Below are positions 30,133 through 39,433 of a stretch of DNA of 64,000 nucleotides, piece by piece. Positions within the stretch are counted from its first letter, which is position 1. Each line of letters starts with the position of its first letter. The notes beneath the pieces are model-generated. The model did not search any database and had not been told where the DNA came from. It saw only the letters and a program-made list of their open reading frames with translations. Source of the DNA: Chlorophyllum brunneum (taxonomy: Eukaryota > Basidiomycota > Agaricomycetes > Agaricales > Agaricaceae); the NCBI GenBank assembly GCA_963576785.1, contig OY756142.1, forward strand, positions 2,542,001 through 2,606,000, read 5' to 3'. The translations under genes and the position numbers were made by a program.

Positions 30133-30450
30133 ATGCAGCACAGCCCCTGCTAGCTTCCCACGTCTCTGGCGTGTGTAGAAGTTAATTGCGAATTGACACA
30201 TACTCTCCCAAGAGAGGGGAGGCTAGGGGTCACTTGCATATCTGGTCTGGGATTTGCGCATCCATGCATGTTTCTGCGACCATTCACCCAGACTGCCTGT
30301 CGGTGGTCTAGTTTGGCCAGGGGAGAGCCCACCTTCGTATACTACCCTCTTTGTAGCCTACATGTCATAGTAGATACAGGTGGACTGCGATTGCGCACCA
30401 CCTTAAACATGATGATTTAAAAAAAAAAAAAAAAAAGGGCATAATTACCA
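30133..30450 (+). other. LINE1-A 3' UTR, poly(A) tract and right target duplication
   Basis: 3' UTR conserved with the other LINE1 copies, ending CACCTTAAACATGATGATTT. The poly(A) is 30419-30436 and is followed by GGGCATAATTACCA at 30437-30450, the exact repeat of 5062-5075. Confidence 0.88.
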
Positions 30451-30563
30451 CCTTCTCTGTAGATACCCGCTAGTCTGCTTTTGTATTCTGGCTACAGGCT
30501 GTGTTTGAGCACCACGTAATAAATTGGCCTTAGGCCACAATTAAAAAAAAAAAAAAAAAAAAA
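30451..30563 (+). mobile_element. LINE2-A, last part of 3' UTR and poly(A)
   Basis: 92 bp of noncoding sequence containing GTAATAAATTGG, a possible polyadenylation signal, then A at 30543-30563. It joins to 5061 across LINE1-A. The flanking base on the right starts LINE2-B in the opposite orientation, so LINE2-A was inserted into LINE2-B. The expected duplicate of CTGGTGTATG should lie left of the window. Confidence 0.7.
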
Positions 30564-31188
30564 CTGGTGTATGATACCATGAATGGCCCACCTCTCCAAA
30601 GAGTAAGTGTGCCAGACGTAAAGAGAGTGTTCAGGGTGACTCTCGAACCACTCCATAAGAGCATTACAGATAGTAAGCAAATGAGCTTGACCAGAGTGAA
30701 TGGAGGGGTCCACTGCTCTCCTGGCAGAACCAAGAGAGTCAGTGAACAGGACAATGGAGTCGCAGTCAGAGAGGCTGGTAGCCTTCCCAACTGCGATCTG
30801 GATAGCATACAGCTCCGCATCAGGAGCCATCACTCGGCCTGCCACATGTCTTGTCTGGAAGACACATAGGCCCGACCGGTAGATCTGGGCAGCAGAAACT
30901 GCCTGGAACTCCCCCTACAGCAGTAGACTTGCATCCATTGCTACAGTGAGAACTCGAGGATTGGCATTAGCATATTCCAAGGTACTGTTCAGATGCCTTA
31001 TATGCACAGCCCTCTTATCACGAGGACAAGGAGAGTCATGGAAGAATACCTGGGCTGCAAAGTGGTCCAGGAGACAATGACCAGGTTGGGCCACTGCAGA
31101 GCAGGGATCAAACTGTTCAGTGAGAGATGGAAGCATGGAAACAGCTTCCATAAGGGAGCCTTTGACCTGCCTAATAAGGCAATTGGTC
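30564..31188 (-). pseudogene. LINE2-B RNase H domain (two pieces of frame)
   Basis: Encodes LPSLTEQFDPCSAVAQ, then AMDASLL, DAELYAI and FTDSLGSARRAVDPS of RNase H. Stops break the frame near 30912 and between the Asp and Glu motifs. The sequence stops at the LINE2-A poly(A), so the C-terminal tail is missing here. Confidence 0.75.
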
Positions 31189-31347
31189 TTTTTTTTTTTT
31201 TTTTTTTAAATCAACATGTTTAAGATGGTATGTGATCGCAGTCCACCTGTATCTACTATGATATGTACATACAATAGAGGGTACTCGAAGATGGGCTCTC
31301 CCCTGGCCAAACTAGACCACTGACAGGCAGTCTGGGTAAACAGTATG
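31189..31347 (-). mobile_element. LINE1-H, 159-bp 3'-end insertion
   Basis: Poly(T) at 31189-31207 followed by the last about 140 bp of the LINE1 3' UTR, minus orientation. It is flanked by the exact duplication AGGCAATTGGTC (31177-31188 and 31348-31359). It interrupts the LINE2-B coding sequence. It shows that the LINE1 3' end alone is enough to be copied in. Confidence 0.9.
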
Positions 31348-31359
31348 AGGCAATTGGTC

Positions 31360-34109
31360 AAAGGTGAGATGGTGAGAGGGTGTGGGGGGGCACCCTTGGT
31401 GTTCAGGCAATTGAGGAGGGACTGGAGAGGGTGGGTATTGGAGAGGGTGGCAAGATGGTAGTTTGCTCTTGAGGCCAGCTACTTCAGATGGAGGTGGATG
31501 GGGATGAGACCAGCAAGGACTTTGGCGCTGCCAGAGGGGGAGGTGTGGAATACACCAGTGATCCACAATGCAGCCTTGCATTGCATAGTATTGAGGGATT
31601 TGAGAAGGCCCTTACATCAAGCCCTATCAAAATACCACAGACAAAAGCCAATAGGCATGACACATGACCTGAAGAGGAGCCACTTCTGCTTGGGGGTCAG
31701 ACTGCGGAAGAAGTTGCCAAGCATCCCCATTACTTTCATGGTGGAGAGGGCCTTGGTAGAGTAATGTTGAACATGCTCCTGGAAGTTCAGGGCATGATCA
31801 AAGTAAAAGCCCAGGTACCTCCAATAGGTCTTAGGGTGGAGTGGAGTGTCCCCTGTGAATGGACCAAAGCCCAAGTCAAGGGGGGGATTGATGTCTCCAG
31901 ACTTCCTGGAGAAGTGGAAAAGCTCGGACTTGTCATGCTCCATGACAAGCGCGAACACTACAAAAAGATTAAAGAGAACAATGTACGCCCCCTTGAGGGT
32001 ATCCAAGTTCTTGTCCCAGGTCTTAGCCTGGGCAATAACAGTACCATCATCAATGTACGACAGCAGAGTACTCCCAGGGGAAGTGATCCACAAGTCGAAA
32101 ACCTTCATAAGAGGCATAATATAGAGGCCAGAGAGTATGGGGGACATGGCAGAGCCCTGTCCGACGCCCATGTCTGCGCCCCAGGGATCAGAGGAGAAGC
32201 TGTTCCATGTGTACACAGTGGAATGGCCCACCAGGTATGAAGCAAAAAAGGTTTGCACGTTAAGTGGGAACCCTTGCTTGGCGAGAATGGCCATGAGCAT
32301 CTCATGGTTCAGAGAGGGGAAGAACTGAGCGATGTCGAAGGCGACCATGCTTGTCTTGAGGCCTTTAGCCCATCCCGCATGGACCAGGTGGGTAAGAAAC
32401 AACCCGGTGTCCTCAGTGGAACATTGGCAAATGCCTCCAAGTTGATGGGGATGAAAGATGTTATGTTTAATGGCATCAAACTGGATGCAGTTGGAAAGCA
32501 TTTTCTCAACCAGTTTACCAAGCGTGTTCAGGAGGACAATCAGCCTGAATGCCTTGGGGGTAGAGTAGGAGGGCTTTCCCGGCTTCGGAATGATAACCAA
32601 AAGCGACTCCTTGAAACTACGAGGCCAGTGCCCCACTGTGAGGCAGGCATTGGCCAGGCACAGGAACACTGTCAAACAATCTTCATCGATGACAATGTAT
32701 TTAAGGTGGGACCACATAACATGGTCTGGCCCTGGAGAGGACGTATTAGAACAGGAGGACAGAGCCTCCTTGAGTTCCAATGCCGAGAAAGGGGCCCACT
32801 CCCGGACTGGAAGGTCTGGGAGGGGGTCAAGGACAGACATATCACACTACCGATCAGCAGCGGAGTTGTACGTTGAGTGGAGGGCATCCCAGAGGGAGCC
32901 CATACCATGACAAGGCCGTCCATTAAACTGGATAGCCTCGCAGGGAGGTAACTTGCACGCCTTGACCCATTCCATAAGGTCCCATGGCCGCTTGTTAGTG
33001 GAAGCAATCTCCTCAATCTTAGAATCAAAGAATCGTCGTTTGGCAGCTGTACGAGCTTGCCTAAAGTCCCTCCAGTCACCATGACTACAAGAGTCCTGGT
33101 ACCTGGAGAAGGAGGTAGAGCATGCCTTGTCCCACCAGGGACAAGTGCGGCAAGTAATCCGGATCTCCTTCGAGTGGTGGGTCCATGCATTGGAGAAGGC
33201 TTCAGCCACGGCCGAAGCCAAGGCATCCACTTGATCCGGGGATTCCGGAGAGGGACAATCAGAAAGATCAGTCACCTCATCAATGACATGTCCCAGAAAG
33301 GCCTCCTCTTTGTCAGAGCCCTTTGGTAGGATGGATTTGACAACCCCAATGTCAACGGGGGTGATGGGAAGGGTGATGGTCAGTAGAACATGATCCGAAG
33401 TGCCCTGCAGGGATGTATCTCGATAAGGAAAAGTCCTTGATACATCGGGAGATGAGATGAACACCAGATCAATCACCGATGGGTGGAGATCTGGGTTGTG
33501 GGAAATAAATGTCGGACCCAGGTTAGTTGGAATAACCAAATCAAGACCGAGATCACAGCTCATTTCCATGAGCCTATGAGCTGTTGTTCAATGATACAGA
33601 ACCTCAAGGTCCCACTCCGAAGAATGACAGTTAAAGTCCCCACTCATAAAGTCAAATAGGGGAAGAACATCAACCTTCCCATGAAGGAAGTTGATGGTGG
33701 TATGCTGATCATCTGAGTAGATGTTCAGGAAATTAAGGGCCTTCACATCGGTGAAGAGTGTCAGTGCCAAGATATCAGGGTGATCAATGAGGTCCCTCCT
33801 CATTGATGGCCTTAGACGTTGCAGCCGAGTGTGTACATATGCTATCACTTGGGGCAGGGACCCCTGGGTAGGGGGACGCACCACCATAAGCCAGTCAGGG
33901 TGCTTAGGTGCACCAGTAACATCATCCCCTTCCACATCAGTGGTCAAGGAAGCGGAGCAGATGAACCTCCACGGAGGTTCTTGGAGAAAGAGAATGTCAA
34001 AATCGTCTTTTAACTTCTTGAGCAGTACATCAACGTAAATATATGACTTTGCAATGTTAAATGAGAAAACCCTAACACTCTCCAGACAGTCCAGGTTGTT
34101 CCTAGACAT
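31360..34109 (-). pseudogene. LINE2-B ORF2: endonuclease, RT and RT tail
   Basis: The ATG at 34109 overlaps the ORF1 stop (ATGTCTAG). Endonuclease: FSFNIAKSY, LFLQEPPW, FMSGDFNCHSSEWD, DLVFISSP and SDHVLLTI. A TGA at 33590-33588 (YH-stop-TTAH) is shared with LINE2-E, while the LINE2 piece at 42.7 kb has CAA. A TAG at about 32844 precedes the RT part. The RT is open from 32840 to 31617: SPGPDHVMW, IIPKPGKPSY, AFDIAQFFPSLNH, GQGSAMSPILSG and the intact catalytic YIDD (32057-32046). LINE2 is related to LINE1 but clearly distinct throughout. Confidence 0.87.
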
Positions 34110-36081
34110 AAGGGGGGTTATGAGGGGGGATGGGAGAGCAACAACGCCTATCATGCACCTCTTGATAACGGGCTGTCAGCCAGGCCCAGTCGTGTTTGTG
34201 GTTCCAGAAAGCGCACTTCCTGGAATCAGCGGGATGCTCCTTCTTGCAGTTACAACAATGAGGAGGATGGGGGCATGGTTGACCAGCAGGGGTAGCAGGA
34301 ACCGGAGGCATAGCCTTCGGTTGGCCCTTACAACACAGTGCAAAAGTGTGGTGGTTGGCACGAGAATGTGCCCCACCACAGTCGGGACATGCAGGGCCAT
34401 CAGCCTTGTACCAGGAGGAGGCATGGCCCCACTTGTAACAGCGGGTACACAGTGACTCGTTGCGGCAAGGGTTAGCAGAGAGCATAACACACTGCTTATT
34501 CCCAAACATGATCTTCTTATTCAGAAGACCGAGAGCTTGGGTACCCCTCATGGAGTCCCAGATGTCGAAGAATGCTGTACACAAGTCGGACGTCTTGGAG
34601 TTGCGCACCAGCCTAGGGGGACCCTTAAGGCTGATAAGAGGAGCATGCACCGACGAGATAAGAACCTCCTCAACATCTGCTGGGGTACACTGAACTCCAG
34701 CAGCGGAGTTCTTGAGATACGGGACATCGACCTCACAGAGGTATGACACCGAAGATGGGAGTCCAATCCAGAAGAGAGCTCCTGGAGGGGACAGACGTTC
34801 AACCAATGCCCTAAGGATCTCAATATCCTTGGTCGTGGCGAGTTTATTGGTGGCCATGGAATAGCCATCATATGTGAGCATGGCACCTTCCATGATCAGA
34901 GAGCTTCTTCCAGCCTTCAATGCCTTACAGGCCTGCTGGGTAAGAGTATGGAGACTAGCCGAGGCATTCAACTTGTCTTCATAGGAAACTAGGACCTGCT
35001 TTCGCAATGGCCCAGGAATCATGAACGCTGGCTTCTTAGGGTGAGCATTTGACAAGGGAGATTGCTTTGCAGCCTCAGCTTGCAAATGAAGACTGAGGAG
35101 CTGCTCTGCAGAGAGGTGGGGGAAGGCCGCTTTCAATGCAGAGAGCAGTTCTATCCCAGGTTTGGATGAGGCCAGTTGTTTTGCTGCAGCCAAATAAGCC
35201 CTCTGTCCTGGCTTAGGCTTTGAAGCAATCGTGGAGGAAGGAGGTCCAGAGGGCCTCTCATAGGGGACCTGAGGCTTCATAGGAGCCCTAACAGGTCGGA
35301 CGGGCGCCTTCCCCTTGGGGTCCGTGCGCGGGCGTTTGACCGGAGTCTTCTCCGGGTCCATGAGATTGTCCTCCTCCTGCACAGGGGCTCTGCGCTAGGG
35401 GGGGCCAAGGGTAGAAGGTCCTGGTACTCTGGGGGGGGTAGCCGGGGGCCTATAAGTCACCACTGGGAGAGCAGGAAATGCCAAAGCAATCGAGCCCCTC
35501 AGAGAGAGAGAATCACTCGCTCCTGTGTAGGTTTCATGCCACATGGGGGAGGATGCGACCGTCTGGACTATCTCAGATAGTTGAGAGGCGATGGGACGGA
35601 AGGACGGAGTGTCCTCCTGAGGGATGAGATGCGCTGTCTTCATAAAGTCGGCGACAATCTCGAGTGACCGTTGGATTGCATCGGCGTCCTCTCTGGCACT
35701 AATATTAATGCCCAGGATAGAGAGGGGGGCAGCGGTAGGCTCCTCCTGGTCGTCCTGTTCCATAGCCTCCGGGGTGGGAGGGGGAGGGGAAGATGGGGGG
35801 AGGGACGAAGCCCTGGCTTCTGTACCAGGAGCTGGAATAGGTCGAGAGGGGGTTGGGGACCCGTGTCGCAACGGAGTGCATCCCCTCTGCTGAAGGAGAA
35901 CTGCGGGAGCATAGGTATCCCTGGCACTGCTACCATAGGGGGGGATACCCAGAGAGTAAGGGCCTGGGGTGGACCTGGGGGGGGGACCAGCTGCTGCCTC
36001 GAAGGCAGTGGCCATGTTGTCGTCGTCTGAGGAGGCCTCGCGATAGGTGCTTGTCCTCCTCCTCGAACTGCGAGTAGGCAT
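34102..36081 (-). pseudogene. LINE2-B ORF1, Pro-rich with CCHC-type region
   Basis: Start ATG at 36081 after a 130-nt 5' UTR, the same distance as in LINE2-E. The N-terminal part is Ser/Pro-rich with an acidic SSDDD patch. A TAG near 35395 replaces CAG. The open remainder 35382-34102 contains a conserved core (QACKALKAGRSS) and C-terminal knuckles CTRCYKWGHASSWY (final Cys lost to Tyr), CPDCGGAHSRANHH and CNCKKEHPADSRKC. It presumably coats the LINE2 RNA. Confidence 0.82.
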
Positions 36082-36211
36082 GGGGGCTAGGGGCCCGTAT
36101 GGAAATCCACGCTAGGAGCGCTCACTGTCTTGGACATGTAGGACGTTAAGAGTGTCGACGAAGGGGTGATCATGTGATCAACAGGTAGGAGTTCCGGGAA
36201 AAGAAGCGATG
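36082..36211 (-). promoter_or_regulatory. LINE2-B 5' UTR with terminal CATCGCTTCTT
   Basis: 130 nt, matching 43405-43534 of LINE2-E base for base over most of its length, and beginning CATCGCTTCTTTTCC. As with other LINEs lacking an upstream promoter, an internal promoter is expected here. The terminal motif is shared with LINE1 and nearly with LINE3. Confidence 0.55.
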
Positions 36212-37145
36212 CAGTTTTGGAATGATAGCCAAGAGCAACTCCTTGAAGCTGCGGGGCCAATGACCCACTGTAAGGCAGGTATTGGCCAGGTGCAGGAACA
36301 CTGTCAAACAATCTTTATTAATGACAATATACTTGAGGTAGGACCATGTAACATAGTCCAGCCCCAGAGAGGACATATTAGAGCAGGAGGACAGGGCCTC
36401 TGTGAGCTCCAATACTGAAAAAGGGGCCCACTCCCTGACTGGAAGGTCAGGGAGGGGGTCAAGAACAGACATGTCACACTGCTAATTAGCAGCAGAGTTG
36501 TACGTTGAATGGAGGGCATCCCAGAGAGAGTCCATACCATGACAGGGCTGTCTGTTAAATTGGATAGCCTTACAGGGGGGTAACTTGCACGCCTTGACCC
36601 ACTCCATAAGGTCCCAAGGCCGCTTGTTAGTAGAAGCAATCTCCTCAATTTTAGAGTTGAAGAATCGTTGTTTGGCAGCTGTACAAGCCTGCCTAAAGTC
36701 TCCCCAGTCACTATGACTTCGAGAGCCTTGGTATCTGGAGAAGGAGATAGAGTATGCCTCGTCCCACCAGGGACAAGTGCAGCAAGTAATCTGGATCTCC
36801 TTCGAGTGGTGGGTCCATGCATCAGAGAAGGCTTCAGCCATAGCAAATACCAGGGCATCCACTTGTTCTGGAGACTCCAGAGAGGGACAATTACAAAGAT
36901 CAGTCACCTCATCAATGATGTGTCCCAAGAAGGCCTCCTCTTTATCAGAGCCCTTTGGAAGGACAGCTTTGATGATCCCAATGTCGACGGGAGCAATGGG
37001 AAGGGTAACGGTCAATGGAACATGATCCAAAGTACCCTGAAGGGATAAGTCCCAATAAGGAAAGGTCCTTGATGCATTGGGCAAAGAGACAAACACTAGA
37101 TCAATCACCGATGGGCAAAGATCTGGGTTGTGGGAGATAAATGTC
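36212..37145 (-). pseudogene. LINE2-D: endonuclease C-terminal part and RT start
   Basis: Minus-strand LINE2 fragment that starts at FISHNPDL (37145) and runs through DLVFVSLPNASRTFPYWD into the RT fingers (LPRS-FKELLLAIIPK), where the LINE2-B 5' end interrupts it at 36211. A TAA near 36482 splits the frame. Its first 114 bp repeat the last 114 bp of the fragment at 42562-43404, so the two are probably halves of one copy separated by the composite insert. Confidence 0.75.
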
Positions 37146-37912
37146 TTTTTTTTTTTAAATCATCATGTTTAAGGTGGTGCGCAATCGCAGTCCACCTGTA
37201 TCTACTATGACATGTAGGCTACAAAGAGGGTAGTATACGAAGATGGGCTCTCCCCTGGCCAAACTAGACTGCCGACAGGCAGTCTGGGTGAATGGTTGCA
37301 GAAACATGTATGGATGCGCAAATCCCAGACCAGATATGCAAGTGACCCCTAGCCTCCCCTCCCTTGGGAGAGTATGCATCAATTCGCAATTAACTTCTAC
37401 ACACACCAGAGATGTGGGAAGCTAGCAGGGGCCGTGCTGCATTATCCAACTCCCACAAGTGGTATGTTGGACTTAAACGCAAACGCTGAAGGATTATGCT
37501 TAAGGAAACTAACGAGCTGGTCAACAGAGACCGACAAGCCACGACGCCTCTTGTACAGAGGACAAGAGCACAAGATATGAGTGCGAGTCTCCAGAGGAGC
37601 CCCACACTTGCAGCCAATAGGCTCTAGAGGATGAAACCGGGAGCAATACTCGCCGGTTGGAGCATGCCCGAGAATGGCATGATTCACTCTTGTCGCAATG
37701 GACTGAGAGGGAAAGGAAGGAAGCCAAGAACCTCCATGGAGGTACGTTGGCTGTAGAACCTTGTTCTTACTGTCCTTGAGAACAAGGAAGTTAGAACCGC
37801 GATAAGAGGAGTCCTGGAAGGTAACCTTCCAGGCCTTCTGGACAGTTGCTACGTTGAGTTTACGCAGCAAATCAATAGATGTTACTGGACGACATCCAGC
37901 GGCAACCTGTAA
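37146..37912 (-). mobile_element. LINE1-E, 5'-truncated 3' end (RNase H tail, 3' UTR, poly(A))
   Basis: Poly(T) 37146-37156, the LINE1 3' UTR, then the C-terminal coding part (37442-37912: KVTFQDSSYRGSNFL, CKCGAPLETRTH...CSC). It ends at LQVAAGCRPV, where it joins repeat A at GCCCATC (37913-37919). It is the 3' part of a chimeric insertion. Confidence 0.85.
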
Positions 37913-38799
37913 GCCCATCTACGGAGCCCCTTGAGGGGTCTCTTACCACCAGCCTTAGCCAATGGTGACATGGAATCAACTTGAGCTGGAACCTGGCTAT
38001 TTTTCCTGTACCAGGCCAACCAATGTAGGATTTAGTCCTCTCGAGCCAGGTGAGCATTCTCTGATAACCGGCGGCTTTTTTCAGCACGCTCCGGTACATC
38101 ACCTGCTACAGCCCACAACTTCACCCAGGTGTTACCCCGGAGTTGCTTCCCATTCCTCAGCAGCCGGTTTGGTATGCCTTATGGCCCGGATCCCCATGCT
38201 TAACTGTCTGAGATCTACACCTTGTAGACACTACTACCAGATTGGTCCTGAGGTTATTTTAAGCCAACTTAGTCAGCATCCTCAATCTGGAGATTGGGTT
38301 ATGTCTACTAACTACCAGAACTATACCGAAGCAGACTGGGAGGAATATCCTATCTCAGCGGCTTTTTTCAGCACGCCCCGAGTCGGACTGTTATCACGAC
38401 ATTCCCCTTCTTATAATGCCCTATCTCCAGCAGTGGCTTAGGTAATCCTCCCAAGTTAGGCCCCAGCATTAGGGCACCACCACCTTTGGCCAATATTGGA
38501 CTTGGGCAATGCATACAGCTGGGTCACACCATGACAGTGTGACGTCACTATGTGACTTGCTATGTGGCTGGGTGTGACAACTCCCATGCTAGCCTGTGAC
38601 AGCACCAAACAATGCCAAACAGGACCACACAACCTAATCCGGTGTCACCCAGGAATATTGCTAAGCAACTATGCCTCGCGCACTGGTACTTCCCACAGTT
38701 GAGAATAAATCCCCCCCTACAGGTTTCGAACCTAGGACCTTCTAGCCAAGCAGTCTGGTAGGAATTAAGCCTACACCCAAACCACTCAACTATTAGGCC
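37913..38799 (-). repeat. SINE-like repeat A, second copy
   Basis: 887 bp, about 93% identical by eye to 2313-3199 and in the same orientation. It has the same boundaries: GATGGGC at the sense 3' end fused to LINE1, and GGCCTAAT at the 5' end abutting LINE2. The B box is canonical here (GGTTCGAAACC, 38732-38722 minus). The two conserved boxes are at 38073-38089 and 38360-38376 (plus-strand coordinates). Confidence 0.78.
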
Positions 38800-39351
38800 G
38801 ACTGGCTGGAGGGGCCTACTATTGCACCCTTTAAGAGCCATAAATTGGCTTCCCAAGTAAGTAGGATCCTGGAATCAAGTGATCCAGGCATCCTGGCATA
38901 ATTTGACAACCCTCTGATGAAGGGAGTCAAGGGAGGTTTGCAGACAGAAACCTGCAGAGACCTGAAGTTTGGTATAGTACTGGTGTATAGTACCATGAAT
39001 GGCCTACTTTTCCAAAGAGTAAGTATGCCAGATATGAAGGGAGCATTCAGGGTAACCCCCAAACCACTCCATAAGGGCATTACACATGGCAAGTGAGTGA
39101 GCCTGACCTGAGTGAATGGAGGGGTCCATCACTCTCCTGGCTGAACCAAGAGAGTCAGTGAATAGGACAATGGAGTCACAGTCAGGGAGGCTTGTTGCCT
39201 TCCCAATTGCAATCCAGATAGCATACAGCTCTGCATCAGGAGCTGTCACTCGGCCAGTCACATGTCTTATCTGGAAGACACACTGGCCTGACCAGTAGAT
39301 CTGGGCAGCAGAGACTGCCTGGAATTCCCCCTGCAGTGGTAGACTTGCAAC
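38800..39351 (-). pseudogene. LINE2-C: RNase H fragment inside a chimera
   Basis: Encodes ASLPLQGEFQAVSA, DAELYAIWIAIG and FTDSLGSARRVMDPS, continuing to GCNSRPLQP. Both ends are abrupt: the 3' side meets the head of repeat A, the 5' side meets a Gly/Lys-type coding segment and LINE3 ORF1. The RNase H lacks its first Asp because the chimera begins one residue after it. Confidence 0.75.
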
Positions 39352-39433
39352 CGCTCCTTGACTTGTTACCACCACCACCACTTTTTCCACTTCCCTTCCC
39401 CTTCGCACCTTTTGTCTCCTGGGCAACTTCTTT
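39352..39433 (-). other. Segment X, left copy
   Basis: About 70 bp whose plus strand reads CTTGTTACCACCACCACC and TTTTTCCACTTCC. It recurs at about 61730-61800 on the same strand, again beginning next to LINE2. Here it could encode a Lys/Gly-rich tail (KGKGSGKSGGGG) of the LINE3-a ORF1. In LINE3-b that tail is different, so origin is uncertain. Confidence 0.5.

Larger units (their letters stand above)
5076..30436 (+). mobile_element. LINE1-A, full-length Tad-like LINE carrying nested Gypsy1 and LINE1-B
   Basis: Full-length LINE1 in three exposed pieces: 5076-5483, 11931-15977 and 28632-30436, about 6.3 kb in total. The intervening pieces are later insertions: Gypsy1 at 5484, and LINE1-B with its own Gypsy2 at 15978. 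The order is 5' UTR, CCHC ORF1, ORF2 with APE endonuclease, RT, RNase H and a CCHC-like tail, 3' UTR and poly(A) (30419-30436). Reading across the LINE1-B insertion restores the protein order (KSLSTV before, KTMGMLGN after). The 5' end begins GGCATCGCTTCTT, close to the 5' ends of LINE1-G and LINE2. ORF2 has nonsense codons, so the copy is no longer autonomous. Confidence 0.9.
30564..36211 (-). mobile_element. LINE2-B, 5'-complete LINE2 with internal LINE1-H insertion
   Basis: Minus-strand LINE2 from its 5' end (CATCGCTTCTTTTCC at 36211) through ORF1 and ORF2 to RNase H, where LINE2-A interrupts it at 30564. The exposed parts are 31360-36211 and 30564-31188. A 159-bp LINE1 fragment separates them with a perfect 12-bp duplication. 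The 5' end abuts another LINE2 copy (36212-37145), into which LINE2-B was inserted. Confidence 0.85.

Noticed and set aside
28406..30133. Single 575-aa plus-strand protein
   Set aside because: It crosses the LINE1-B/LINE1-A boundary at 28620. The first 70 codons are antisense LINE1-B ORF1. Only the part after 28632 is LINE1-A ORF2.
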